Source: Morinoia aosen
Lineage: Eukaryota > Arthropoda > Malacostraca > Amphipoda > Talitridae
NCBI GenBank assembly: GCA_030386875.1
Contig: CM059560.1
Span: forward strand, 47,162,757-47,226,756
Direction of reading: 5' to 3'
Length of the DNA: 64,000 nt
In this document: positions 37,501 to 51,400 of the stretch, in pieces
How positions within the stretch are numbered: the stretch's first letter is position 1
Layout of the letters: each line of letters opens with the position of its first letter
Made by a program: the position numbers and the translations under genes
The notes under the pieces: model-generated
What the model saw: the letters and a program-made list of their open reading frames with translations, nothing else
Told to the model about the DNA's origin: nothing
The model's database searches: none

Positions 37501-39213
37501 TATCTCTAGAACGTACAAAGGAGTACAGGAGGTATCTCTAGAACGTACAAAGGAGTACAGGAGGTATCTCTACAGCGCACAAAGGAGTACAGGAGGTATC
37601 TCTAGAACGTAGAGAGGAGTACAGGAGGTATCTCTAGAACGTACAAAGGAGTAGAGCAGGTATCTCTAGAACGTACAGAGGAGTACAGGAGGTACCTCTA
37701 CAGCGCACAAAGGAGTACAGGAGTAATCTCTAGAACGTTCAAAGGAGTACACGAGGTTTCTCTACAGCGTACAAAGGAGTTCAGGAGGTATCTCTAGAAC
37801 GTACAGAGGAGTACAGGAGGTATCTCTAGAACGTACAAAGGAGTACACGAGGTATCTCTACAGCGTACAAAGGAGTACAGGAGGTATCTCTAGAACGTGC
37901 AGAGGAGTACAGGAGGTATCTCTAGAACGTACAAAGGAGAACAGGAGGTGTCTCTAGAACGTACAAAGGAGTACAGGAGGTACCTCTACAGCGTACAAAG
38001 GAGTACAGGAGGTATCTCTACAGCGTACAAATGAGTACAAGGGGTATCTCTAGAACGTTCAAAGGAGTACAGGAGGTATCTCTACAGCGTACAAAGGAGT
38101 ACAGGAGGTATCTCTACAGCGCACAAAGGAGTACAGGAGGTATCTCTACAGCGCACAAAGGAGTACACGAGGTATCTCTACAGCGTACAAAGGAGTACAG
38201 GAGGTATCTCTAGAACGTACAGAGGAGTACAGGAGGTATCTCTAGAACGTACAAAGGAGTACAGGAGGTATCTCTAGAGCGTACAGAGGAGTACAGGAGG
38301 TACCTCTACAGCGCACAAAGGAGTACAGGAGGTATCTCTAGAACGTACAGAGGAGTACAGGAGGTATCTCTAGAAGGTACAAAGGAGTACACGAGGTATC
38401 TCTACAGAGTACAAAGGAGTACAGGAGGTATCTCTAGAACGTACAGAGGAGTACAGGAGGTATCTCTAGAACGTACAAAGGAGTACAGGAGGTATCTCTA
38501 GAACGTACAAAGGAGTACAGGAGGTACCTCTACAGCGTACAAAGGAGTACAGGAGGTATCTCTACAGCGTACAAATGAGTACAGGAGGTATTTCTAGAAC
38601 GTTCAAAGGAGTACAGGAGGTATCTCTACAGCGTACAAAGGAGTACAGGAGGTATCTCTACAGCGTACAAAGGAGTCAAGGAGGTATCTCTAGAACGTGC
38701 AAAGGAGTACAGGAGGTATCTCTACAGCGCACAAAGGAGTACATGAGGTATCTCTACAGCGCACAAAGGAGTACAGGAGGTATCTCTACAGCGCACAAAG
38801 GAGTACACGAGGTATCTCTACAGCGTATAAAGGAGTACAGGAGGTATCTCTAGAACGTACAGAGGAGTACAGGAGGTATCTCTAGAACGTACAAAGGAGT
38901 ACAGGAGGTATCTCTAGAACGTACAGATGAGTACAGGAGGTACCTCTACAGCGCACAAAGGAGTACAGGAGGTATCTCTAGAACGTACAAAGGAGTACAC
39001 GAGGTATCTCTACAGAGTACAAAGGAGTACAGGAGGTATCTCTAGAACGTACAAAGGAGTACAGGAGGTATCTCTAGAACGTACAAAGGAGTACACGAGG
39101 TATCTCTACAGCGTACAAAGGAGTACAGGAGGTATCTCTAGAACGTACAGAGGAGTACAGGAGGTATCTCTACAGCGTACAAAGGAATACAGGAGGTATC
39201 TCTAGAACGTACA
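34507..39213. repeat. 4,707-bp tandem duplication, copy 2 (landmarks Y2, X4)
   Basis: Nearly identical to copy 1. While scanning I found one difference (g29898 against t34605). Both copies share private states, such as gtacggg near 30127/34834 and aagaactta near 31010/35717, that the other Y copies lack. The pair is therefore either the most recent large duplication in the window or an assembly duplication. Confidence 0.88.
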
Positions 39214-42200
39214 AAGGAGTACAGGAGGTATCTCTACAGCGTTCAAAGGAGTACAGGAGGTATCTCTACAGCGTACAAAGGAGTACAAGAGGTATCTCTA
39301 GAACGTACAAAGGAGTAGAGGAGGTATCTCTTCAGCGCACAAAGGAGTACGAAGGTATTTCTACAGCGTACAAAGGAGTACAGGAGGTATCTCTACAGCG
39401 TACAAAGGAGTTCAGTAGGTATCTCTAGAACGTACAAAGGAGTACAGGAGGTATCTCTACAGCGCACATAGGAGTACAGGAAGTATCTCTACAGCACACA
39501 AAGGAGTACACCAGGTATCTCTACAGCGTACAAAGGAGTACAGGAGGTATCTCTAGAACGTACAGAGGAGTACAGGAGGTATCTCTAGAACGTACAAAGG
39601 AGTACAGGAGGTATCTCTAGAACGTACAGAGGAGTACAGGAGGTACCTCTACAGCGCACAAAGGAGTACAGAAGGTATCTCTAGAACGTACAAAGGAGTA
39701 CACGAGGTATCTCTACAGCGTACAAAGGAGTACAGGAGGTATCTCTAGAACGTACAGAGGAGTACAGGAGGTATCTCTAGAACGTACAAAGGAATACACG
39801 AGGTATCTCTACAGCGTACAAAGGAGTACAGGAGGTATCTCTAGAACGTACAAAGGAGTACAGGAGGTATCTCTAGAACGTACAAAGGAGTACAGGAGGT
39901 ATCTCTAGAACGTACAAAGGAGTACAGGAGGTATCTCTACAGCGCACAAAGGAGTACAGGAGGTATCTCTACAGCGCACAAAGGAGTACAGGAGGTATCT
40001 CTAGAACGTACAAAGGAGTACACGAGGTATCTTTACAGCGTACATAGGAGTACAGGACGTATCTCTAGAACGTACAGAGGAGTACAGGAGGTGTCTCTAG
40101 AACGTACAAAGGAGTACAGGAGGTATCTCTAGAACGTACAGAGGAGTACAGGAGGTACCTCTACAGCGCACAAAGGAGTACAGGAGGTATCTCTAGAACG
40201 TACAAAGGAGTACACGAGGTATCTCTACAGCGTAAAAAGGAGTACAGGAGGTATCTCTAGAACGTACAGAGGAGTACAGGAGGTATCTCTAGAACGTACA
40301 AAGGAGTTCACGAGGTATCTCTACAGCGTACAAAGGAGTACAGAAGGTATCTCTATAACGTACAGAGGAGTACAGGAGGTATCTCTACAGCGCACAAAGG
40401 AGTACAAGAGATATCTCTACAGCGCGCAAAGGAGTATAGGAGGTATCTCTAGAACGTACAAAGGAGTACACGAGGTATCTCTACAGCGTACAAAGGAGTA
40501 CAGGAGGTATCTCTAGAACGTACAGAGGAGTACAGGAGGTATCTCTAGAACGTACAAAGGAGTACATGAGGTATCTCTAGAACGTACAAAGGAGTACAGG
40601 AGGTATCTCTAGAACGTACAAAGGAGTACAGGAGGTATCTCTAGAACGTACAAAGGAGTACAGGAGGTATCTCTACAGCGCACAAAAGAGTAGAGGAGGT
40701 ATCTCTACAGCGCACAAAGGAGTACAGGAGGTATCTCTAGAACGTACAAAGGAGTACACGAGGTATCTCTACAGCGTTCGAAGGAGTACAGGAGGTATCT
40801 CTAGAACGTACAGAGGAGTACAGGAGGTATCTCTAGAACGTACAAAGGAGTAAAGGAGGTATCTCTAGAACGTACAGAGGAGTACAGGAGGTATCTCTAG
40901 AACGTACAGAGGAGTACAGGAGGTATCTCTAAAACGTACAAAGGAGTACACGAGGTATCTCTACAGCGTACAAAGGAGTACAGGAGGTATCTCTAGAACG
41001 TACAGAGGAGTACAGGAGGTATCTCTAGAACGTACAAAGGAGTACAGGAGGTATCTCTAGAACGTACAGAGGAGTACAGGAGGTACCCCTACAGCGCACA
41101 AAGGAGTACAGGAGGTATCTCTAGAACGTACAAAGGAGTACACGAGGTATCTCTACAGCGTACAAAGGAGTACAGGAGGTATCTCTAGAACGTACAGAGG
41201 AGTACAGGAGGTATCTCTAGAACGTACAAAGGAGTACAGGAGGTATCTCTAGAACGTACAGAGGAGTACAGGAGGTACCTCTACAGCGCACAAAGGAGTA
41301 CAGGAGGTATCTCTAGAACGTACAAAGGAGTACACGAGGTATCTCTACAGCGTAAAAAGGAGTACAGGAGGTATCTCTAGAACGTACAGAGGAGTACAGG
41401 AGGTATCTCTAGAACGTACAAAGGAGTTCACGAGGTATCTCTACAGCGTACAAAGGAGTACAGGAGGTATCTCTATAACGTACAGAGGAGTACAGGAGGT
41501 ATCTCTACAGCGCACAAAGGAGTACAAGAGGTATCTCTACAGCGCGCAAAGGATTATAGGAGGTATCTCTAGAACGTTCAAAGGAGTACACGAGGTATCT
41601 CTACAGCGTACAAAGGAGTACAGGAGGTATCTCTAGAACGTACAGAGGAGTACAGGAGGTATCTCTAGAACGTACAAAGGAGTACAGGAGGTATCTCTAG
41701 AACGTACAAAGGAGTACAGGAGGTATCTCTAGAACGTACAAAGGAGTACAGGAGGTATCTCTAGAACGTACAAAGGAGTACAGGAGGTATCTCTACAGCG
41801 CACAAAAGAGTAGAGGAGGTATCTCTACAGCGCACAAAGGAGTACAGGAGGTATCTCTAGAACGTACAAAGGAGCACACGAGGTATCTCTACAGCGTACG
41901 AAGGAGTACAGGAGGTATCTCTAGAACGTACAGAGGAGTACAGGAGGTATCTCTAGAACGTACAAAGGAGTACAGGAGGTTTCTCTAGAACGTACAGAGG
42001 AGTACAGGAGGTACCTCTACAGCGCACAAAGGAGTACAGGAGATATCTCTAGAACGTACAAAGGAGTACACGAGGTATCTCTACAGCGTACAAAGGTGTA
42101 CAGGAGGCATCTCTAGAACGTTCAGAGGAGTACAGGAGGTATCTCTAGAACGTACAAAGGAGTACACGAGGTATCTCTACAGCGTACAAAGGAGTACAGG

Positions 42201-42478
42201 AGGTATCTCTAGAACGTACAGAGGAGTACAGGAGTTATCTCTACAGCGCATAAAGGAGTACAGGAGGTATCTCTACAGCGCACGAAGGAGTACACGAGGT
42301 ATCTCTACAGCGTACAAAGGAGAACAGGAGGTATCTCTAGAACGTACAGAGGAGTACAGGAGGTATCTCTAGAACGTACAAAGGAGTACAGGAGGTATCT
42401 CTAGAACGTACAGAGGAGTACAGGAGGTACCTCTACAGCGCACAAAGGAGTACAGGAGGTATCTCTAGAACGTACAAA
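39214..42478. repeat. Segment after X4 leading to the canonical unit
   Basis: Follows X4 and matches 23.97-27.24 kb at +15,240. It includes the gttcgaagg and ggtacccct variants and the ggattatagg monomer (near 41551). Only isolated differences were noticed, for example cataggag near 40044. Confidence 0.85.
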
Positions 42479-45400
42479 TTAGTACACGAGGTATCTCTAC
42501 AGCGTACAAAGGAGTACAGGAGGTATCTCTAGAACGTACAGAGGAGTACAGGAGGTCCCTCTAGAACGTACAAAGGAGTACAGGAGGTATCTCTAGAACG
42601 TACAAAGGAGTATAGGAGGTATCTCTAGAACGTACAAATGAGTACAGTAGGTATCTCTACAGCGCACAAAGAAGTACAGGAGGTATTTCTACAGCGCACA
42701 AAGGAGTACAGGAGGTATCTCTAGAACGTACAAAGGAGTACACGAGGTATCTCTACAGCGTACAAAGGAGTACAGGAGGTATCTCTAGAACGTACAAAGG
42801 AGTACACGAGGTATCTCTACAGCGAACAAAGGAGTACAGGAGGTATCTCTAGAACGTACAAAGGAGTACACGAGGTATCTCTTCAGCGTACAAAGGAGTA
42901 CAGGAGGTATCTCTAGAACGTACAGAGGAGTACAGGAGGTACCTCTACAGCGCACAAAGGAGTACAGGAGGTATCTCTAGAACGTACAAAGGAGTACACG
43001 AGGTATCTCTACAGCGTACAAAGGAGTACAGGAGGTATCTCTAGAACGTACAATGGAGTACAGGAGGTATATATCTCTAGAACGTACAGAGGAGTACAGG
43101 AGGTACCTCTACAGCGCACAAAAGAGTACAGGAGGTATCTCTAGAACGTACAAAGGAGTACACGAGGTATCTCTACAGCGTACAAAGGAGTACAGGAGGT
43201 ATCTCTAGAACGTACATAGAAGTACAGGAGGTATCTCTAGAACGTACAGAGGAGTACAGGAGGTATCTCTAGAACGTACAAAGGGGTACAGGAGGTATCT
43301 CTAGAACGTACAAAGGAGTACAGGAGGTATCTCTAGAACGTAGAAAGGAGTACAGGAGGTATCTCTAGAACGTACAAAGGAGTACAGGAGGTATCTCTAC
43401 AGCGCACAAAGGAGTACAGGAGGTATCTCTACCGCGCACAAAGGAGTACAGGAGGTATCTCTAGAACGTACAAAGGAGTACACGAGGTATCTCTACAGCG
43501 TACAAAGGAGTACAGGAGGTATCCCTAGAACGTTCAGAGGAGTACAGGAGGTATCTCTAGAACATACAAAGGAGTACAGGAGGTATCTCTAGAACGTACA
43601 AAGGAGTACAGGAGGTATCTCTAGAACGTACAAAGGAGTACAGGAGGTATCTCTAGAATGTACAAAGAAGTACAGGAGGTATCTCTACCGCGCACAAAGG
43701 AGTACAGGAGGTATCTCTACAGCGCACAAAGGAGTACAGGAGGTATCTCTAGAACGTACAAAGGAGTACACGAGGTATCTCTACAGCGTACAAAGGAGTA
43801 CAGGAGGTATCTCTAGAACGTACAGAGGAGTACAGGAGGTATCTCTAGAACGTACAAAGGAGTACAGGAGGTATCTCTAGCACGTACAAAGGAGTACAGG
43901 AGGTATCTCTACAGCGTGCAAAGGAGTACAGGAGGTATCTCTAGAACGTACAAAGGAGTACACGAGGTATCTCTACAGCGTACAAATGAGTACAGGAGGT
44001 ATCTCTAGAACGTACAAAGGAGTACAGGAGGTATCTATAGAACGTACAAAGGAGTACAGGAGGTATCTCTACAGCGTACAAAGGAGTACATGAGGTATCT
44101 CTAGAACGTATGAAGGAGTACTAGAGATATCTCTAGAACGACAAAGGAGTACAGGAGGTATCTCTACAGCGTACAAAGGAGTACAGGAGGTATCTCTAGA
44201 ACGAACAAAGGAGAACAGGAGGTACCTCTACAGCGTACAAAGGAGTACAGGAGGTATCTCTACAGCAACCGAAGGAGTACAGTAGGTATCTCTAAAACGT
44301 ACAATGGAGTACAGGAGGTATCTCTAGAACGTACAAAGGAGTAGAGGAGGTATCTCAACAGCGTACAAAGGAGTAGAGAAGGTATCTCTAGAACGTACAA
44401 AGGAGTACAGGAGGTATCTCTACAGCGTACAAAGGAGTACAGGAAGTATCTCTAGAACGTACAAAGGAGTACAGGAGGTATCTCTAGAACGTACAAAGGA
44501 GTACAGGAGGAATCTCTACAGCGTACAAAGGAGTACAGGAGGTATCTCTAAAACGTACAAAGGAGTACAGGTGGTATCTCTAGAACGTACAAAGGAGTAC
44601 AGGAGGTATCTCTAGAACGTACAAAGGAGTACAGGAGTTATATCTACAGCGTACAAAGGAGTGCAGGAGGCATCTCTACAGCGTACAAAGGAAAACAGGA
44701 AGTATTTCTAGAACGTATAAAAGAGTACAGGAGGTATCACTAGAACGTACAAAGGAGTACAGGAGGTATCTCTAGAACGTACAGAGGAGTACAGGAGGTA
44801 TCTCTAGAACGTACAAAGGAGTACAGGAGATACCTCTAGAACGTACAAAGGAGTACAGGATATATCTCTACAGCGTACAAAGGAGTACAGGAGGTATCTC
44901 TACAGCGTACAAAGGAGTACAGGAGGTATCTCTAGAACGTACAAAGAAGTACAGGAGGTATATCTAGAGCGCACAAAGGAGTACAGGAGGTATCTCTAGA
45001 ACGTACAAAGGAGTACAGGAGGTATCTCTAGAACGTACACAGGAGTACAGGAGGTATCTCTAGAACGTACAAAGGAGTACAGGAGGTATCTCTACAGCGT
45101 ACAAAAGAGTACAGGAGGTATCTCTACAGCGTACAAAGGAGTTCAGGAGGTATTTCTACAGCGTACAAAGGAGTACAGGAGGTATCTCTAGAACGTACAA
45201 AGGAGTACAGGAGGTATCTCTAGAACGTACAAAGGAGTACAGGAGGTATCGCTAGAACGTACAAAGGAGTACAGGAGGGATCTCTAGAACGTACAAAGGA
45301 GTAAAGAAGGTATCTCTTCAGCGTACAAAGGAGTGCAGGAGGTATCTCTACAGCTTACAAAGGAGTACAGGAAGTATTTCTAGAACGTATAAAAGAGTAC

Positions 45401-48400
45401 AGGAGGTATCACTAGAACGTACAAAGGAGTACAGGAGGTATCTCTAGAACGTACAAAGGAGTACAGGAGGTATCTCTAGAACGTACAAAGGAGTACAGGA
45501 GGTATCTATACAGCGTACAAAGGAGTACAGGAGGTATCTCGACAGCGTACAAAGGTGTACAGGAGGTATCTCTACAGCGTACAAAGGAGTACAGGAGGTA
45601 TCTCTAGAACGTACAGAGGAGTACACGAGGTATCTCTACAGCGCACAAAGGAGTACAGGAGGTATCTCTAGAACGTACAAAGGAGTACAGGAGGTATCAC
45701 TAGAACGTACAAAGGAGTACAGGAGGCATCTCTAGAACGTACAAAGGAGTACAGGAGGTATCTCGAGAACGTACAAAAGAGTACAGGAGGTATCTCTAGA
45801 ACGTACGAAGGAGAACAGGAGGTACCTCAACAGCGTACAAAGGAGTACAGTAGGTATCTCTAGAACGTACAGAGGAGTACAGGAGGTATCTCTAGAACGT
45901 AGAAAGAAGTACAGGAGGTATCTCTAGAACGTACAAAGGAGTACAGGAGGAATCTCTAGAGCATACAAAAGAGTACAGGAGGTATCTCTACAGCTTACAG
46001 AGGAGTTCAGGAGGTATCTCTACAGCTTAAAAAGGAGTACAGGAGGTATCTCTAGAACGTACAAAGGAGTACAGGAGGTATCTCTACAGCGTACAAAGGA
46101 GTACAGGAGGTATCTCTAGAACGTACAAAGGAGTACAGGAGGTATCTCTAGAACGTACAAAGGAGTACAGGAAGTATCTCAACAGCGTACAAAGGAGTAC
46201 ATGAGGTATCTCTTGAACGTACAAAGGAGTACAGGAGGTATCTCAAGAACGTACAAAGGAGTACAGGAGGTATCTCTAGAACGTACAAAGGAGTACATGA
46301 GGTATCTCTAGAACGTACAAAGGAGTACAGAAGGTATCTCTACAGCGTACAAAGGAGTACAGGAGGTATCTCTACAGCCTGTGAAGGAGTACAGGAGGTA
46401 TCTCTAGATCGTTCAAAGGAGTACAGGAGGAATCTCTACAGCGTAGAAAAGACTACAGGAGGTATCTCTACAGCGTACAAAGGAGTACAGGAGGTATCTC
46501 TAGAACGTATTTACAAAGGAGTAGAGGAGGTATCTCTACAGCGTACAAAGGAATACAGGAGGTATCTCTAGAACGTACAAAGGAGTAGAGGAGGTATCTC
46601 TAGAACGTACAAAGGAGTACAGGAGGTATCTCTACAGCGTACAAAGGAGTACAGGAGGTATCTCTACAGCGTACAAATGAGTACAGGAGGTATCTCTAGA
46701 ACGTACAAAGGAGTACAGAAGTTATCTCTACAGCGTACAAAGGAGTACAGGAGGTATCTCTACAGCGTACAAAGGAGTACAGGAGGTATCTCTAGAACGT
46801 ACAAAGGAGTACAGGAGGTATCTCTACAGCGTACAAAGGAGTACAGGAGGTATCTCTAGAACGTACAAAGAAGTACACGAGGTATCTCTACAGCGTACAA
46901 AGGAGTACAGGAGGTATCTCTACAGCGTACAAAGGAGTACAGGAGGTATCTCTAGAACGTACAAAGGAGTAGAGGAGGTATCTCTACAGCGCACAAAGGA
47001 GTACGAAGGTATTTCTACAGCGTACAAAGGAGTACAGGAGGTATCTCTACAGCGTACATAGGAGTTCAGGAGGTATCTCTAGAACGTACAAAGGAGTACA
47101 GGAGGTATCTTTACAGCGCACAAAGGAGTACAGGAAGTATCTCTACAGCACACAAAGGAGTACACGAGGTATCTCTACAGCGTACAAAGGAGTACAGGAG
47201 GTATCTCTAGAACGTACAGAGGAGTACAGGAGGTATCTCTAGAACGTACAAAGGAGTACAGGAGGTATCTCTAGAACGTACAGAGGAGTACAGGAGGTAC
47301 CTCTACAGCGCACAAAGGAGTACAGGAGGTATCTCTAGAACGTACAAAGGAGTACACGAGGTATCTCTACAGCGTACAAAGGAGTACAGGAGGTATCTCT
47401 AGAACGTACAGAGGAGTACAGGAGGTATCTCTAGAACGTACAAAGGAATACACGAGGTATCTCTACAGCGTACAAAGGAGTACAGGAGGTATCTCTAGAA
47501 CGTACAAAGGAGTACAGGAGGTATCTCTAGAACGTACAAAGGAGTACAGGAGGTATCTCTAGAACGTACAAAGGAGTACAGGAGGTATCTCTACAGCGCA
47601 CAAAGGAGTACAGGAGGTATCTCTACAGCGCACAAAGGAGTACAGGAGGTATCTCTAGAACGTACAAAGGAGTACACGAGGTATCTTTACAGCGTACAAA
47701 GGAGTACAGGAGGTATCTCTAGAACGTACAGAGGAGTACAGGAGGTATCTCTAGAACGTACAAAGGAGTACAGGAGGTATCTCTAGAACGTACAGAGGAG
47801 TACAGGAGGTACCTCTACAGCGCACAAAGGAGTACAGAAGGTATCTCTAGAACGTACAAAGGAGTACACGAGGTAACTCTACAGCGTACAAAGGAGTACA
47901 GGAGGTATCTCTAGAACGTACAGAGGGGTACAGGAGGTATCTCTAGAACGTATAAAGGAATACACGAGGTATCTCTACAGCGTACAAAGGAGTACAGGAG
48001 GTATCTCTAGAACGTACAAAGGAGTACAGGAGGTATCTCTAGAACGTACAAAGGAGTACAGGAGGTATCTCTAGAACGTACAAAGGAGTACAGGAGGTAT
48101 CTCTACAGCGCACAAAGGAGTACAGGAGGTATCTCTAGAACGTAGAGAGGAGTACAGGAGGTATCTCTAGAACGTACAAAGGAGTAGAGCAGGTATCTCT
48201 AGAACGTACAGAGGAGTACAGGAGGTACCTCTACAGCGCACAAAGGAGTACAGGAGTAATCTCTAGAACGTTCAAAGGAGTACACGAGGTTTCTCTACAG
48301 CGTACAAAGGAGTTCAGGAGGTATCTCTAGAACGTACAGAGGAGTACAGGAGGTATCTCTAGAACGTACAAAGGAGTACACGAGGTATCTCTACAGCGTA

Positions 48401-51400
48401 CAAAGGAGTACAGGAGGTATCTCTAGAACGTGCAGAGGAGTACAGGAGGTATCTCTAGAACGTACAAAGGAGAACAGGAGGTGTCTCTAGAACGTACAAA
48501 GGAGTACAGGAGGTACCTCTACAGCGTACAAAGGAGTACAGGAGGTATCTCTACAGCGTACAAATGAGTACAAGGGGTATCTCTAGAACGTTCAAAGGAG
48601 TACAGGAGGTATCTCTACAGCGTACAAAGGAGTACAGGAGGTATCTCTACAGCGCACAAAGGAGTACAGGAGGTATCTCTACAGCGCACAAAGGAGTACA
48701 CGAGGTATCTCTACAGCGTACAAAGGAGTACAGGAGGTATCTCTAGAACGTACAGAGGAGTACAGGAGGTATCTCTAGAACGTACAAAGGAGTACAGGAG
48801 GTATCTCTAGAGCGTACAGAGGAGTACAGGAGGTACCTCTACAGCGCACAAAGGAGTACAGGAGGTATCTCTAGAACGTACAGAGGAGTACAGGAGGTAT
48901 CTCTAGAAGGTACAAAGGAGTACACGAGGTATCTCTACAGAGTACAAAGGAGTACAGGAGGTATCTCTAGAACGTACAGAGGAGTACAGGAGGTATCTCT
49001 AGAACGTACAAAGGAGTACAGGAGGTATCTCTAGAACGTACAAAGGAGTACAGGAGGTACCTCTACAGCGTACAAAGGAGTACAGGAGGTATCTCTACAG
49101 CGTACAAATGAGTACAGGAGGTATTTCTAGAACGTTCAAAGGAGTACAGGAGGTATCTCTACAGCGTACAAAGGAGTACAGGAGGTATCTCTACAGCGTA
49201 CAAAGGAGTCCAGGAGGTATCTCTAGAACGTGCAAAGGAGTACAGGAGGTATCTCTACAGCGCACAAAGGAGTACATGAGGTATCTCTACAGCGCACAAA
49301 GGAGTACAGGAGGTATCTCTACAGCGCACAAAGGAGTACACGAGGTATCTCTACAGCGTATAAAGGAGTACAGGAGGTATCTCTAGAACGTACAGAGGAG
49401 TACAGGAGGTATCTCTAGAACGTACAAAGGAGTACAGGAGGTATCTCTAGAACGTACAGATGAGTACAGGAGGTACCTCTACAGCGCACAAAGGAGTACA
49501 GGAGGTATCTCTAGAACGTACAAAGGAGTACACGAGGTATCTCTACAGAGTACAAAGGAGTACAGGAGGTATCTCTAGAACGTACAAAGGAGTACAGGAG
49601 GTATCTCTAGAACGTACAAAGGAGTACACGAGGTATCTCTACAGCGTACAAAGGAGTACAGGAGGTATCTCTAGAACGTACAGAGGAGTACAGGAGGTAT
49701 CTCTACAGCGTACAAAGGAATACAGGAGGTATCTCTAGAACGTACAAAGGAGTACAGGAGGTATCTCTACAGCGTTCAAAGGAGTACAGGAGGTATCTCT
49801 ACAGCGTACAAAGGAGTACAAGAGGTATCTCTAGAACGTACAAAGGAGTAGAGGAGGTATCTCTTCAGCGCACAAAGGAGTACGAAGGTATTTCTACAGC
49901 GTACAAAGGAGTACAGGAGGTATCTCTACAGCGTACAAAGGAGTTCAGTAGGTATCTCTAGAACGTACAAAGGAGTACAGGAGGTATCTCTACAGCGCAC
50001 ATAGGAGTACAGGAAGTATCTCTACAGCACACAAAGGAGTACACCAGGTATCTCTACAGCGTACAAAGGAGTACAGGAGGTATCTCTAGAACGTACAGAG
50101 GAGTACAGGAGGTATCTCTAGAACGTACAAAGGAGTACAGGAGGTATCTCTAGAACGTACAGAGGAGTACAGGAGGTACCTCTACAGCGCACAAAGGAGT
50201 ACAGAAGGTATCTCTAGAACGTACAAAGGAGTACACGAGGTATCTCTACAGCGTACAAAGGAGTACAGGAGGTATCTCTAGAACGTACAGAGGAGTACAG
50301 GAGGTATCTCTAGAACGTACAAAGGAATACACGAGGTATCTCTACAGCGTACAAAGGAGTACAGGAGGTATCTCTAGAACGTACAAAGGAGTACAGGAGG
50401 TATCTCTAGAACGTACAAAGGAGTACAGGAGGTATCTCTAGAACGTACAAAGGAGTACAGGAGGTATCTCTACAGCGCACAAAGGAGTACAGGAGGTATC
50501 TCTACAGCGCACAAAGGAGTACAGGAGGTATCTCTAGAACGTACAAAGGAGTACACGAGGTATCTTTACAGCGTACAAAGGAGTACAGGACGTATCTCTA
50601 GAACGTACAGAGGAGTACAGGAGGTGTCTCTAGAACGTACAAAGGAGTACAGGAGGTATCTCTAGAACGTACAGAAGAGTACAGGAGGTACCTCTACAGC
50701 GCACAAAGGAGTACAGGAGGTATCTCTAGAACGTACAAAGGAGTACACGAGGTATCTCTACAGCGTAAAAAGGAGTACAGGAGGTATCTCTAGAACGTAC
50801 AGAGGAGTACAGGAGGTATCTCTAGAACGTACAAAGGAGTTCACGAGGTATCTCTACAGCGTACAAAGGAGTACAGAAGGTATCTCTATAACGTACAGAG
50901 GAGTACAGGAGGTATCTCTACAGCGCACAAAGGAGTACAAGAGGTATCTCTACAGCGCGCAAAGGAGTATAGGAGGTATCTCTAGAACGTACAAAGGAGT
51001 ACACGAGGTATCTCTACAGCGTACAAAGGAGTACAGGAGGTATCTCTAGAACGTACAGAGGAGTACAGGAGGTATCTCTAGAACGTACAAAGGAGTACAT
51101 GAGGTATCTCTAGAACGTACAAAGGAGTACAGGAGGTATCTCTAGAACGTACAAAGGAGTACAGGAGGTATCTCTAGAACGTACAAAGGAGTACAGGAGG
51201 TATCTCTACAGCGCACAAAAGAGTAGAGGAGGTATCTCTACAGCGCACAAAGGAGTACAGGAGGTATCTCTAGAACGTACAAAGGAGTACACGAGGTATC
51301 TCTACAGCGTTCGAAGGAGTACAGGAGGTATCTCTAGAACGTACAGAGGAGTACAGGAGGTATCTCTAGAACGTACAAAGGAGTAAAGGAGGTATCTCTA

